Shown here: positions 12,401-23,983 of the stretch, piece by piece | How positions within the stretch are numbered: position 1 is the stretch's first letter | Layout: each line of letters starts with the position of its first letter | From: Talinum fruticosum | Lineage: Eukaryota; Streptophyta; Magnoliopsida; Caryophyllales; Talinaceae | DNA: 64,000 nt | NCBI GenBank assembly: GCA_021018815.1 | Contig: JAITYX010000102.1 | Location: forward strand, 1,302,001-1,366,000 | Reading direction: 5' to 3' | Notes under the pieces: generated by a model | The model's database searches: none | Told to the model about the DNA's origin: nothing | Seen by the model: the letters and a program-made list of their open reading frames with translations, nothing else | Translations under genes and position numbers: made by a program

Positions 12401-13480
12401 GCATCTCTACATGATGATTCATTGACATGGCATCGTAGATTAAGTCATATTAGCATTCATACCATTAAGAAGCTTGCTTCTCATTGTTTAGTCAAAGGAC
12501 TGCCTAACTATGCATTTAAAAAAGATAAAATTTATAAAGCCTGCACAAAAGGGAAATAGGTTAGATCATCTTTTAAATCTCTCAAAAATGTTTCCATATC
12601 CAAGGTGCTTCAAATGTTGCATATGGACTTATGTGGTGAAATCCATGTCAAGAGTCTTGGAGGTAAATCATATGTGCTTGTGATTATTGATGACTACTCA
12701 CGTTTTATCTGGGTTTGTTTTCTTGAGCACAAAAATAAAGCTTTCAAAGAATTCAGCAAGCTCTGCGAGAAAATCCAAGTTGAGTCTTAGACTCGGATCC
12801 GAGAGAATTTGAGCCCGACCATGGAAGGGAGTTCGACTACTCGGAATTTGCAGAGTTTTGTGATAAGAATGACATCTCCCATAACTTCTCAGCACCAAGA
12901 ACTCCGCAACAAAATGGAGTAGTGGAGAGAAAGAACCAAACTCTTGAAGAAATAGGAAGGATAATGATGATTGAACATGATCTACCCTACTATTTACAGG
13001 CTGAGGCGATTAACACGGCAAACTACACGTTGAACAGATGCCTCATCAAACCTATCCTGAAGAAAACTCCATACGAGCTCTACAAAGGGAACAAACCCAA
13101 CATTTCATACTTCAAACCCTTTGGATGTAAGTGCTTTGTTCACAACAATGGTAAGGATCACTTGACCAAGTTTGATGCTCGGTCGGATGAATGTATTTTT
13201 CTTGGTTATTCATCTCATAGCAAAGCATATCGTATTTTCAATAAAAGAACTAACAAAGTGGAAGAAAGTATTCACGTTGTTTTTGATGAGATTGAACACG
13301 AAAAACCAAGTGAGTCAACATTCTCGGATCTAAAGCTCAGCAGAGATAATGACCTTGGTGAAAATGACCTCATCAAGAATCAAATCAAGGTCACTCGGAA
13401 CAAAGTGACTCGAGAACAACCTGACTTAGAATGAGACAACTCAAGAGCCAACTCGAGTCTTAAAGGTCAATCAGTTGAAT
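12401..13480 (+). pseudogene. Element A integrase, broken
   Basis: Integrase would insert the cDNA copy. A pre-integrase zinc region (TWHRRLSHISIHTIKK) is at about 12425-12475. The catalytic core follows: MDLCGE at about 12620, VIIDDYSRF near 12680, and TPQQNGVVERKNQ near 12900. The C-terminal part 12922-13434 is a 170-codon open stretch containing NYTLNRCL, PYELYKG and KSYRIFNKRT-like blocks. Breaks include a stop after 12540 in the zinc region and a stop at 12788. Integrase precedes RT, which is the copia order. Confidence 0.88.
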
Positions 13481-13779
13481 AAGCTCAATCAGAATAGACT
13501 TATAAAGATCAACCAATTCAACCTACAGATCTGGTAAACCGGAAAACAGGTAGAGCATTCAAATATGCTTCGAGCCACCCACTCGAAAACATCTTGTCCG
13601 ATATCAATAGTGGGGTAAGAACTCGTTCCTCTCCGCAAAATCTATGTGCATTCACTACACTCATATCATTAACTGAACCTAGGAATGCACTAGAGGCCCT
13701 AAATGAACCTGAATGGGTAGAGGCCATGCAAGAGGAACTCAATCAATTTGAAAGAAACCAAGTCTAGACTTTGACCAAA

Positions 13780-15202
13780 TGACCTTCTAACCATTAAGTC
13801 ATAGGAACCAAATGGGTTTTCAAGAACAAACTAGATGAAGGTGGGTTGGTAGTCAGAAATAAGGCTAGACTTGTGAATCAAGGGTACAATCAAGAAGAAG
13901 GAATTGATTGTGAGGAAACCTTTGCACCTATTCTTAGAATTGAAGCTATTGGAATCTTAGTGGCATTTGCATCAAGCATGAACATTAAACTGTATCAAAT
14001 GGATGTTAAATGTGCTTTCCTTAATGGTTTCATTGAAGAGGAAGTCTATGTTGAGCAAACCCCTGGATTTGAAAACTCAGAATTTCCAAATCATGTTTTC
14101 AAATTGCAAAAAGCTCTCTATGGTCTTAAACAAGCTCCCGGAGCTTGGTATGAAAAGATTGAGCATTTTCTTGGTTGAAAATGACTTTAGAATAGGTCAG
14201 ATTGACAAAACTCTTTTTATAAAAATCAAGGGGAAAGACTTTCTTATTGCTCATATCTATGTTGATGACATAATTTTTGGAGCTACTAATGAAATTACGT
14301 GTTGAGATTTTTCCGAGTTAATGAGATAGGAATTTCAAATGAGTATGATGGGAGAACTCAACTTCTTCCTTGGTCTACAAATCAAGCAAGACAAAGATGG
14401 CATCTATGTCCATCAATCAAAGTATACCAAGGAGCTGCTGAAGAAGTACAACTTTCAAGATGTGAAACATGCAGCAACACCTATGAGTAGCGAGCATAAA
14501 AGCTGGACTCGGACGAGAAAGGTAAAGCAATAGATTAGAAACTTCATCGAGGTATGATTGGATCTCTGCTATATCTTACTTCCAGTAGACCAGATATAAT
14601 GTTTAGTGTATGTCCGTGTGCAAGATTTCAAGCTAATCCCAAAGAATCACATCTCACTACGGTGAAGAGAATATTCGAGATATCTTGTAGGGACTCGGAA
14701 TCTAGGTCTATGGTACTCTAGAGACTCGGAACCGACTCTCGCTGGATACTCGGATGCTGACTATGCTGGATACAAAGTTGATAGCAAGAGCACCTCAGGA
14801 GCCTGCCGGTTTCGGGTCAATCCACGATATCTTGGCACTCAAAGAAGCAAAACTCAGTAGCTCTATCAACTGCTGAAGCTGAGCATATTGCACCTGGAGC
14901 ATGCTTGTGCTCAAATTTTATGGACCAAGTAAAACGTGAGAGATCTTGGACTTACATTCAAATCAATTCCAATCAAGTGTGACAATCAAAGTGCAATCAA
15001 CATCACCAAGAACCCGGTTCAGCACTCAAAGACAAAACATATTGAGGTCGGGTGTCATTTTCTAAGAGACCATTCTAAGCAAGGTGATATTGAATATGAA
15101 TTCATTCTTACCAAACTTCAATTAGCTGATATCTTGACTAAGCTACTTAGTGAGGATCAGTTTTGCTTTATTAGGAATGAGCTTGGCATGATCAATGCAT
15201 GA
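13780..15202 (+). pseudogene. Element A reverse transcriptase and RNase H, broken
   Basis: RT would copy the element RNA and RNase H would remove it. The RT start block [12 protein letters not shown] is near 13810. A long open stretch runs 13846-14178 ([21 protein letters not shown]). A frameshift near 14175 moves the catalytic YVDD (14258-14269) to another frame. The connection domain 14339-14533 (GELNFFLGLQIKQ) is followed by several stops. RNase H blocks GYSDADYAGY near 14740 and CDNQSAINITKN near 14980 follow, and 14936-15202 ends with the family C-terminus GMINA. At least five breaks are visible. Confidence 0.88.
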
Positions 15203-15861
15203 TTATGTGCTTTTCTGAGTGAAATTTCTTTGCATGATTATATGTTATACGCTTTCTATCTTTAAATAACAACTAGTTCAGTTGAGCTAGTGATACTGAG
15301 CTATGAGTTATTGTTTGTCTGCAGTTTCGAGTCGCTCATAAACTTCATTGAGTCGAACTTAGATTTTGAGAAAAATGGACATCAAACTTCTTAAATCATC
15401 TCTAGATCGGTGGAGAATTTCAAAAATTTCTTTTAAAATCTCTTTTTCTCTCTCTCTCTCACGTGCATCGATCGGATAACTAGCCGTTGGGAGACAATCG
15501 CTGAAATTCTAACCGTTGGCGAGCGAACGAGTCACACCGGTCCGAGGCAATCATTGAAGAGATGGGTCACAACATACCTTGAAGGATATTTCTTTCTCTA
15601 TAAATAGCATCCATTTTCCTTCATTTCGGTTCTTTACTCTATACACACACTCTCTCTCACTTACTTCAACTTGAGCAAGCTTTCTACGTTCGAAGAAGAT
15701 TTCATCGCTCTCAAGATAAGTGAAAGAAGTCTCAAGTAAGCACTGTCACTCTCAGCTCTCTCTTTCTACTCTTTCATTTTCTTTTTGCTCACTTTCGTCG
15801 AGCTATCTCTCTCTCTCTCTCTTCCTTTCTCAAAAGTCCATATCTCTCTTTTCATACAAAC
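15203..15861 (+). other. Leader between pol and env-like ORF, element A
   Basis: This is about 660 bases without a gene. It holds an AATAACAACTAGTTCAGTTGA block found in all copies, two CT-rich microsatellites (15442-15460 and 15800-15825), and a TATA-like box described separately. Corresponding leaders occur in B, C and D. Confidence 0.6.
15599..15608 (+). promoter_or_regulatory. TATA-like box upstream of env-like ORF, element A
   Basis: CTATAAATAGCATCC lies about 260 bases upstream of the env-like ATG. The same box occurs at equivalent places in C (near 29125), D (39953-39963, minus) and, diverged, B (near 23732). This suggests a separate promoter for the third ORF. It is inference from conservation. 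Confidence 0.5.
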
Positions 15862-17482
15862 ATGCCGAAAATAGGTTCCCACCCCGATTTTCTTGGTTAC
15901 GAAACGAAGAAACATCAAACTAAAAGCCGGGAAGGCCCCTCCAATCCCTCAAAATCGTTGTCACCCAACATCTAACGTTGGATGACAAATTCTTCCCGAC
16001 CACGAGTTTTCGTGGTTAGCTCACATCAAATCAACTGGGGTTTACAATTTCCTCTATTTCAGCGAGTTCATATACCCAAAACTCGTTTCGAGTTTTATTC
16101 TAACATCTCGGCTCCGAGGGTATCCTCACGTCCGGAGTTCAAAACGTCACGGTTCGCATCAACACTTCTCTTCACCGTCTCTTTAAAGTTTCTTTATCTT
16201 TTCCTCAACAGCAACCCCATACCTTTCAACGAGGTTGCTGATGAATTCTTCGAAAAATATCCCAAAGAGTTTCTCGAGTCATGTAAAAACTTCTCTATGA
16301 CTCAACTCAAATCGAAGCTCGTCTTCCGTGCTTTCTATCGATGAGGACCTTCTTCTCACAGCATTCAAGCAAGAAGAACCCCAGCTCCAAGCATCTCAAA
16401 GCCTTATACAACATTCTTAAGGGCTATGAAGTACACCTCTTTCCTGCTATAGTCGAGCAAATGGCGATCGTGCTCGCTCGGACTCGGACCAAGAAGTCAA
16501 CCCCACTTCCTTTCGGGGCTCTTCTCACCCTAATCTTCAAGCAATTCAAAGTTCCTCTTCCCTTAGATCCTACTACTCGTTGTTTAGGCTGCCATTGTTG
16601 TTGGCAAGAAAGAACCTCTTGGGTATGGATACCAAGAGACCTAACCGGGTGTCCGGGCCCATAGCTCGGAACCGAGGCCACCTTCTCCGCCTAAGACTCG
16701 GACTCGGACTCAATCCCCTCTTTCTCTACCTCCACCCTGTGGCCCCTCCACTTTAGGTGTTTCTCAAATCCTTTCTTCGCTTTGTCCACCACAGTGATGG
16801 ACAAGCTCTCCTTGGTGTCCACTAAATTCAAGGACACCCTCCGGTCATTCAAGACTGTTCTTCGATCTATGACCATCAATCGAAAACCGCTCAATCTCAA
16901 ATCAAAGAGCAGCAAGATGTGCTTCTCGAGATGAAAGCACTTGTCAAGGAGCAGAAGGAGATGATCGAGCTGCTTATGGAAAGGCGCTCCAAGGCGGCTC
17001 GAGATCCGTGAGACTCGGATACATCGGAAGAATCCTCGAGTCCAGCCAAATCCCCTCTATAGGGGAAGAAGGAGAAGAAGGGGAACTCGCGGCTGAGGTA
17101 GCTCCATTTGAGGAGAAGGAGGAAAGGGAGAAAGAAGAAGGGGAGAAGGAAGCAGAAACAGGAGCCGAAGCAGCCGAGGGCCAAGGTGCTCCAAGCACTC
17201 CAACCTCGAAGTGATCGGATCGGACGGTGAGTCCGAGCGGGTAGGGTCGATCGGCAGTAGAGCCAACACCTCCTCGGTCGAGTTCCAAGAGGATGAGCCT
17301 CAAGACGACTTACTTCTAGGTCAGCCACTCGGAGCTGAGCCCATTTCGGAGATACCAATGTTGCCCCTGCCTCGTTCGTCTACATCTTCCCAATCTTATC
17401 AACGAAGTCGCACTGCCCATCCCCCATCCTTGACTCGGACTGCTCCCTCCCTCCATCTTAGAAAATTTTTTTCTCTGTTTTA
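15862..17482 (+). pseudogene. Element A env-like third ORF, broken
   Basis: This ORF lies after pol and before the polypurine tract, where Sireviruses carry their env-like gene. Its function is unknown. It begins with ATG at 15862 (MPKIGSHPDFLG), matching MPKRG starts in B and C. Conserved blocks are VTQHLTLDD, KFFPTT-like, YNFLYFSEFIYP, NPIPFNEVADEFFEKY, NFSMTQLKSKL and YNILKGYEVHLFPAIVEQMA. They are followed by a Ser/Pro-rich part, a coiled coil around 16880-17000 (QIKEQQDVLLEMK) and a Glu-rich tail to about 17200. Frameshifts near 15975, 16340, 16660 and 17010 break it. No clear membrane anchor survives. Confidence 0.72.
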
Positions 17483-17925
17483 AATATTTTTTGTCCATAC
17501 ATAAAAATTTGTATCCTCTTGATACATTCTTCCTCTTTTTGTTTTGTTTTTGCTTGAAAGGTAAGGGGAGAATATTTAGAAATTTGTGGTCTTGTTTAGG
17601 GGAGTTTCTCTCATCCTCTTTTGTGTATATATTTGTTTTAAATATTTATGAAGTTTCAGTTTCATGATTATTACTTTCGAGTGTCAATTTCTTGCTCAGT
17701 AATTTTCTTTGCTATGATTCAACAACTCGAGTCTATCATTGCTCCGATACTTCCCCTTTTAGCACTAATGCAATTTAAGCTTACTTGCTCCGATAAAATC
17801 TAAGTTTTAATCACATTTTTCACTAAGCTTATTTGCACTCATTTCTCTGACTTATCTCTTGAGAAAGAATGAAAAATCATATCTATATCACTAACAAAGT
17901 TTCTAAGTGTGGAATGCCTTTCATC

Positions 17926-17936
17926 AAAAGGGGAGG
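17926..17936 (+). promoter_or_regulatory. Polypurine tract of element A
   Basis: AAAAGGGGAGG lies directly before the TG start of the 3' LTR. CATCAAAAGGGGAG recurs before the LTRs at 26014, 31303 and, on the minus strand, 37560. Confidence 0.88.
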
Positions 17937-17937
17937 T

Positions 17938-18077
17938 TGAAGACTCGGACTTTGCAGGTATATTATTCTGAGTACTATCAAGGAATCAGGTACAAACTTC
18001 ATCTCTCGTACGTTTTGATTACAAGTCATTCTAAGTGTTTTAGAAACTTTTCTAAGTGATTTAGAATCTCTTATGAG
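17938..18077 (+). mobile_element. 3' LTR of element A, first 140 bp only
   Basis: It starts TGAAGACTCGGACTTTGCAGG and aligns with the first 140 bases of the 5' LTR at 8615 up to CTCTTATGAG. Element B's LTR begins abruptly at 18078. The rest of A's 3' LTR was not found. Confidence 0.8.
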
Positions 18078-19669
18078 TAAAGACTCGGACATCTGCTCAA
18101 TATTCTTCCGAGTCATGCAAAAGGAATCAGGTATAACGATTCTATACATATAGAGTTTTGATTCCAAGGCATTCTCTCGTGCCTTAGAAACTTACTTGAG
18201 TAAAATAGTATTTTTCTAAGTGTTTCGGCCCTCACTTATCTCTTTTATCGCTTTTAGTTAGCGACTCGAAAAGCTGGTTCTTTATTCCGAGTCCACTCCC
18301 ACTCGGATTAATCGCATTTTGAATATACCAATATTCCGTTGTTTCTCATTCAGAATCGACTTACGGTTATCCGCTCTATTGTTTGCATAGTCGGTATTCG
18401 TAGTTCATTTCATGCTTAGTCTATATCAAGCTTTTCTCACTCGATATTCGTTATAGTACTTGCTCTATCGCTTAGACTAAGTCGGATGGAATTCCGAGTA
18501 TCATGGATATTAGACTCGAGAAAATTCCACTTCGTTTCGACTCGAGATAATCAATTGTGTAATTATCATAATTATTTTATTATCCGTGTCTAACTTCAGA
18601 CCAATGTATTTTATACTTTGAGGACCGGAATTGATTTACTTTTGTAGGTTATTCATTCGAGGATACACCTTTTTCAAACTACAAAAGTAGGCTGGCTTCG
18701 AACGTTAAATCACCAGCGAGATATGGCTTTTCATCTTCCCTGCTTTAGTCCCGGAAGATTGTGTCGAAGCCGTCTCGCTTCCATATCCGGAAAAGCTGGA
18801 ACGCTAAGCCTAACGGTGGTTTCCACCTCATTTTTCAAGGCACAACCGATGGTTTTAGGACTTCTAAGAGAGTTAAATCGTTGTCCAACGTCCATATTTC
18901 AATGGATACTTTCCGAGTGACTCGAAAGCCCTTATCAATGGTCACGAGAGGACTCTCGGTCAGCGGTTAAAGAGGTCGGCAGTTAAAGATAACGGCTACT
19001 CGCTTGGTTATCTATAAATAGAAGCCACCTCACAAGACTTGAAGATTGCCGAATCTATTGTTAATACACATACTTGAGAAAAGTCATTGTATTTACTTTC
19101 AATCTTCTACTTACAACTCCCATTCCGTAATTCTTTACTCTACGAGTTGTAAGGTCTTGTACTTAGTTAAAAACTCTTCTTACATTCTTTGTAAGGTCCC
19201 TTGACTAAGTCTGTAAAGGTTAACTCGGCTTAGTTGTCCCTAGCTGTAAGGGTTATCTCGGCTAGGAAGTACTAGATCGAGATAAGATAACTTCGAGTCT
19301 AGGAAAACGTGTATAGAGTTGTCCAAGGACCAACTCGGGTTCGATTAGTTCACGGTATTTTATGGACTCAAAATAGTGGATTTGACTTCGTGTCCGGATT
19401 GACACGGGCCGTGGTTTTACGCCCGGGAGGGTTTCCACGTAAAATTTCTGTGCTCTCTTTACGAGTTCATTCTAGACTCGGACAGTCTTACTTGCACTTG
19501 TTTATTCCGATTCATTGCTTTACGAGTCCAATCTTTTCGACCCAGTGTTTAGACTCGAAAGCAGTCTTTGCCTCTTTTACGTCAAAAAGAGTGTGTTTTC
19601 GCAAAGAATTTTCTATCACCCTATTCACCCCCTCTAGGGTGACTCGAGACTCTCCCGAGCAAACCTTCA
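18078..19669 (+). mobile_element. 5' LTR of copia element B
   Basis: It starts TAAAGACTCGGACATC (TG changed to TA) and ends GAGCAAACCTTCA. It matches the LTR at 26014-27574 along its length and not the start of A's LTR. TATA box TATAAATA lies at 19013-19020. An inverted repeat is around 18637-18647 and 18680-18690. It sits inside the start of A's 3' LTR. Confidence 0.85.
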
Positions 19670-19670
19670 A

Positions 19671-19683
19671 TTGGTATCGAGCC
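19671..19683 (+). promoter_or_regulatory. Primer binding site of element B
   Basis: TTGGTATCGAGCC follows the LTR end after one base. It is a tRNA-Met-type site. Confidence 0.8.
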
Positions 19684-19728
19684 TAGCCTTTCGGAAAGGA
19701 TCTAACAATCCGAAGGTTTAAAGATCGA

Positions 19729-21270
19729 ATGGCTCGAGAACACGGAGAGTTCGACGAAGGAAGATCTTCCAACGAGGCCACCAAAATTTAAAGGTTCAAA
19801 CTTTGGTCACTTGGAAGAAGCTAATGGAATGTTTCCTCATGGATCATGATGAAGAAGTATGGGAAATCATACAACAAGGAAACTACATTCCAACGAAGAC
19901 GAGATGAATTCAGAATCCTTCCCAAGACAAAGGTTGAGTTCACACCAGCGAGGCGAGAAGTTCGAAAGAACTTCAAAGCCATGAACATCCTCATGTGCGC
20001 CATAAGCTCGAGAAGAATATAATCGAGTCTCCGCTCGTGACTCTGCTAAAGAGGTGTGGGACACTCCGGTCAACACCTACGAAGGTACAAGTCGGGTGAG
20101 ACAAGCGAAGATCGATCAATATCTTCACAAATATGAGCTTTTCAATATGGAGCCGGAAGAGAACATTACTCGGATGTTCATACGCTTCACTGAGATCACC
20201 AACAATCTCAAATCTCCGGGAAAGAAAATCTCCCATGAAGAAATGTGCTGGAAAATTCTCAGAAGCCTACCCAAGAGACGATGGGGCCCTAAGGTGACTG
20301 CCATAGAAGAGGCTCGGAACCTCGTCGCTCTTGAAGCCGGACGAGCTCATCGGAAAGCTTTTGATTCATGAGATACATTTGGAAGAAGAAGATGCTTAAG
20401 GTATTGCCAAAAGGAACATTGCGCTTAAAGCCTCGGAATCCAAAGAAGCTAGTCCAAGCTCCTCCGATTCGGAAGATGATCTCATGGCACTCATTGCACG
20501 AGGCTTCAAGAGAATGATGAAGCACAAAAGATGGGACAAAAGACCAAAAGAAGAATTCTACAAAAGGACAAGAGAGACAGAAAAGGTAAGTTTTCTTCAC
20601 CCTCAAAGTTATCTTTGTCTAAGAATTCTGGATGTTTTGAATGTGGCGGCAAAGACCACATAGTCAAGGACTGTCCAAAATGAAGAAGGGACAGGAAGAA
20701 GAAAAAGGCCATGATGGCAACATGGAGCGATGAGGATTCATCCGAAGACGACGAGGACTCGAGATGACTCGAAGTGTCCGATGGCAATTTCGACTCGAAG
20801 GCTGAAAGAGAGTCGGACTCGGACTCAAACAATGAGGAAACTGATCCCCAAGAGGTAATAAACTACTTTCTCAAATTCTCCAAAGTTGATTCAGCTAAAT
20901 ACATCTTCACTTTGGAAGAAAAGTCCAATTCGATTCTTCTCATTTCAAGGAACAACTTGAGTCAATCACTTCGAGAGCACTTCGTTAAAAAACGAATTAG
21001 AAAAGCTGAGACTCACACTCGAGAGAACTCAAGACAAGTGCTCAAACTAATGAGGCCGAGTCTGCGTTACTCGGGAAAGAAAATGAGCAAGCTGAAACGA
21101 AGCTCACTGAGTCTCAAGATCCGGTTTTAAAGTTTACTCAAGGTCGGAAGAACCTTGACATGCTCTTAGGATCACAATGTGTCTTGTTTCGAAAAGAAGG
21201 TCTTGGTTTCAACAAAGAGGAAGAATCTAATTCTTACTCGGAATTGTTCAAAAGGATTCTAGAACGATAA
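19729..21270 (+). pseudogene. gag: Element B gag and gag-pol linker, broken
   Basis: The start ATG at 19729 (MAREHGEFDEG) lies in the same context as in A. Frame breaks occur soon after and near 19900 and 20030. The open stretch 20054-20371 carries the UBN2-type core (VWDTPVNTYEGTSRV, YELFNMEPEENITRMF, ILRSLPKRRWGPKVTAIEEARN). The zinc knuckle CFECGGKDHIVKDCPK at about 20634-20682 is complete, unlike that of A. A stop follows, then an acidic Ser/Asp stretch, and a Lys-rich linker (20774-21130) ending near 21270. The frameshift at 20757-20769 coincides with CTCGAG where A has CTCGG. Confidence 0.85.
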
Positions 21271-23367
21271 AGTTCAAAAAGGCTGAGCATGGTCCCATTC
21301 ACGAAAAGAAAGGAGGACTAAACCCGGACCTATTTACAAAAAGAAACCATTTTCTCCTGTTTCAAAAGGAAAGGTTTTTAAAAGGAAAGAGACACGGACT
21401 CGGTTCTCGAGAGGAAGACTTAGAATCGAGACAAAACCCAAAGTCATTCAAATCCGGGTTCGAAGCACCTTCTTCCTCGAGAAAGGACCACGAGTAAGGA
21501 ATGTTACTTGGGTTCATTAGAGGAAGTGAGAAGGGTTAGATTCTCTTTGTTTTGCAGGTCACTCGGAAAAGATCAAAAGGACATTGGTACCTGGACGGTG
21601 GATGCTCTCGACACATGTCGGGTGACCAAGGACTCTTTTCGAGTTGGAGTCATATAAAGGAGGAAAGGTGACTTTTGGCGATGACGAGCAAAGGTAAGAT
21701 AGTGGGCATTGGGAAGATTGGAAATGGAAGCAATCTGGTGAGCCCAGTCTACCTTGTCAAAGGACTAAAGTACAATCTACTTAGCATCTCCCAGCTATGT
21801 GACAAGGGTCAAGAGGTAAGATTCACTCAATCCAAGTGCTACATCACGGATGAGACCACCAAAGAGGTAAAACTCTCGGGTAAGAGATCGGGTAATACCT
21901 ACATCATCCCTCTTTCGACCCAAGTCAGAACTTATCCTGTTTAAAAGCATCTCTTCATGATGATTCTTGGACTTGGCATCGTAGATTAGGTCATATTAGC
22001 ATGCATACTATCAAAAAGCATGCATCTCATAGTCCGGTTAGAGGATTACCTAAGCTGTGCGTTTGAGAAGGACAAAGTATGTGAAGCATGCACCGAGAGG
22101 AAACAAGTCGGATCTTCATTCAAATCTCTGAAGACAGTTTCCACATCCAACGTGCTTGAATTACTGCATATGGACCTATGTGGTGAAATTCCTGTGAAGA
22201 GTCTCGGAGTTAAATCTTACATACTTGTTATTATTGATGATTTTTCAAGATTTACCTGGGTGTGTTTTCTCAAGCATAAGAATGAAGCCTTCAAGGAGTT
22301 TAGCAAGCTCCGTAGAAAGATTCAAGTTCGAGTCTCGGACTCGAGATTCAAAAGATTCGAGCCGACCATGGAAGGGAGTTCGATTACTCGGAATTCTCAG
22401 AGTTTTATGACAAGAATGGAATCTCTCACAACTTCTCAACACCCAGAACTCCTCAACGGAATGGAGTAGTTGAGAGAAAGAACAGAACCCTTGAAGAAAT
22501 AGCAAGAACGATGATGATTGAACACAACTTGCCTTATTATTTACGGGCGGAGGCAATAAACACGGCCAACTGCACTCTCAATCGATGCCTCATCGGACCC
22601 ATTCTGAAGAAAACACCTTATGAGCTCTACAAAGGGAAGAAGCCAAATATTTCCTATTTCGGACCTTTAGGATGTAAGTGCTTCGTCCACAACAATGGTA
22701 AGGATCATCGACCAAGTTCGATGCTCGATCGAGACGAAGGAATTTTTCTAGGTTACTCCTCTCATAGCAAAGCTTATCGTATCTTCAACAAGCGAACTAA
22801 CAAAGTGGAAGAAAGTATCCACGTAGTGTTTGATGAGCTTGAACAGGAGAAACCAAGTGAATCTTCATACTCGAAGCTGAAGCTCACAAAGGATGATGAC
22901 GAAGATGAGGCTACAAAGACTAAGATTGAGACCACTCGAACGAGGAAGCTCGGAATGAGACAACTCAAGAGGTCGCTCGAACGGACAAGTCAATGAAGAG
23001 GATCACTCGGAATAAGCTTCGAAGATCAAGCCATTCAGCCCACAAACCTGGTGAATCAAAGAACTGGTAAAGCATTCAAATTTACTCCCAGTCATCCCCA
23101 AGAAAACATCGTTTCGATATCAACAGTGGGGTAAGAACTCGTTCCTCTCTTCATAACCTATGTGCATTTATCGCATTCATTTCATAACAAATGCATGTTA
23201 ACGAACCTGAATGGGTAGAGGCCATGCAAGAGGAACTTAATCAATTCGAGAGAAACCAAGTCCGGACTCGACCAACCGACCTTCGACCACCCGAGTTATA
23301 GGAACCAAATGGGTTTTCAAGAACAAAGCTGGATGAGGGTGGAGTGGTAGTCGAAACAAGGCTAGAC
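21271..23367 (+). pseudogene. Element B protease, integrase and start of RT, truncated
   Basis: The protease active site near 21585-21615 reads WYLDGGCSRHMSGD; the catalytic triplet is Asp-Gly-Gly instead of Asp-Ser/Thr-Gly. Integrase has its core blocks (MDLCGEIPVKSLG near 22168, VIIDDFSRFTW near 22230, PQRNGVVERKNR near 22450) and C-terminal stretch 22511-22996 (NRCLIGPILKKTPYELYKG). RT ends after KWVFKNKAG and a few further residues near 23367, where sequence from beyond the end of pol follows directly. About 1.3 kb of RT and RNase H is missing compared with A. Frameshifts occur at 22710-22740 and 23345. Confidence 0.86.
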
Positions 23368-23983
23368 TTTACGTGTTATGTACTTTCCGTGTTAATAACA
23401 ATTAGTTCAGTTGATTCAGTGATACTTGGGCTAATAGTTATTTCGTGTTTCGAGTCACTCGAAATCTTTCGAGTCAAACTCGGACGTAGAGAAATTTGGA
23501 CACCAAATTTTCTGAAGCTATCTTTAGAACAGATGGAGAGTTTCGGATTATATTTTCAAAATCTTTTCCTCTCTCTTTCTCGAGCGCTGCGATCGGATCG
23601 TAACCGTAGATTTCAAACCGCTGGTTTCTCAACCGTTGAAGAAGAACCGTCACACCGGTCTTTGGTGACTGATGGACAAGGCTGAGTCGAACGGAGTTAC
23701 TTAACGGATAGTGGACGGGCGCGCTTATTTTCGATAAATAACGACTTTCCATCTTCATCTCAGTATTCTAAAACTCCATCTCTCTCAAAAGAAACTTCTC
23801 GTGGAAGATTACTACGTGAACAGTCCCTCTTGATCATCTCGCAAACATTGAAGAAGCTCTCTCTCACTCTCTCGTAAGTTTCGATCGCTCTCATCACTCT
23901 TTCTTCTACTTTTTCTATTTTCTTCTCTTCTACACCTCCTCTCTTTCAGTCAAAAGCTTCATCTTTTCTCTCCTTCTCTCACA
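23368..23983 (+). other. Post-pol leader of element B
   Basis: It resumes at the GTTATGTACTTTC...AACAATTAGTTCAGTTGA block found after pol in A. It continues through a TATA-like CGATAAATAACG (near 23732) and CT-rich runs to the env-like start. No gene is seen. Confidence 0.55.
23732..23741 (+). promoter_or_regulatory. Degenerate TATA-like box before env-like ORF, element B
   Basis: CGATAAATAACG is the counterpart of CTATAAATAGC in A and D, about 250 bases before the ATG. Confidence 0.35.

Noticed and set aside
16897..17358. 153-codon minus-strand frame opposite the env-like coiled coil
   Set aside because: It is the antisense of the Glu-rich region (runs of Phe/Leu/Ser) and has no motif of its own.
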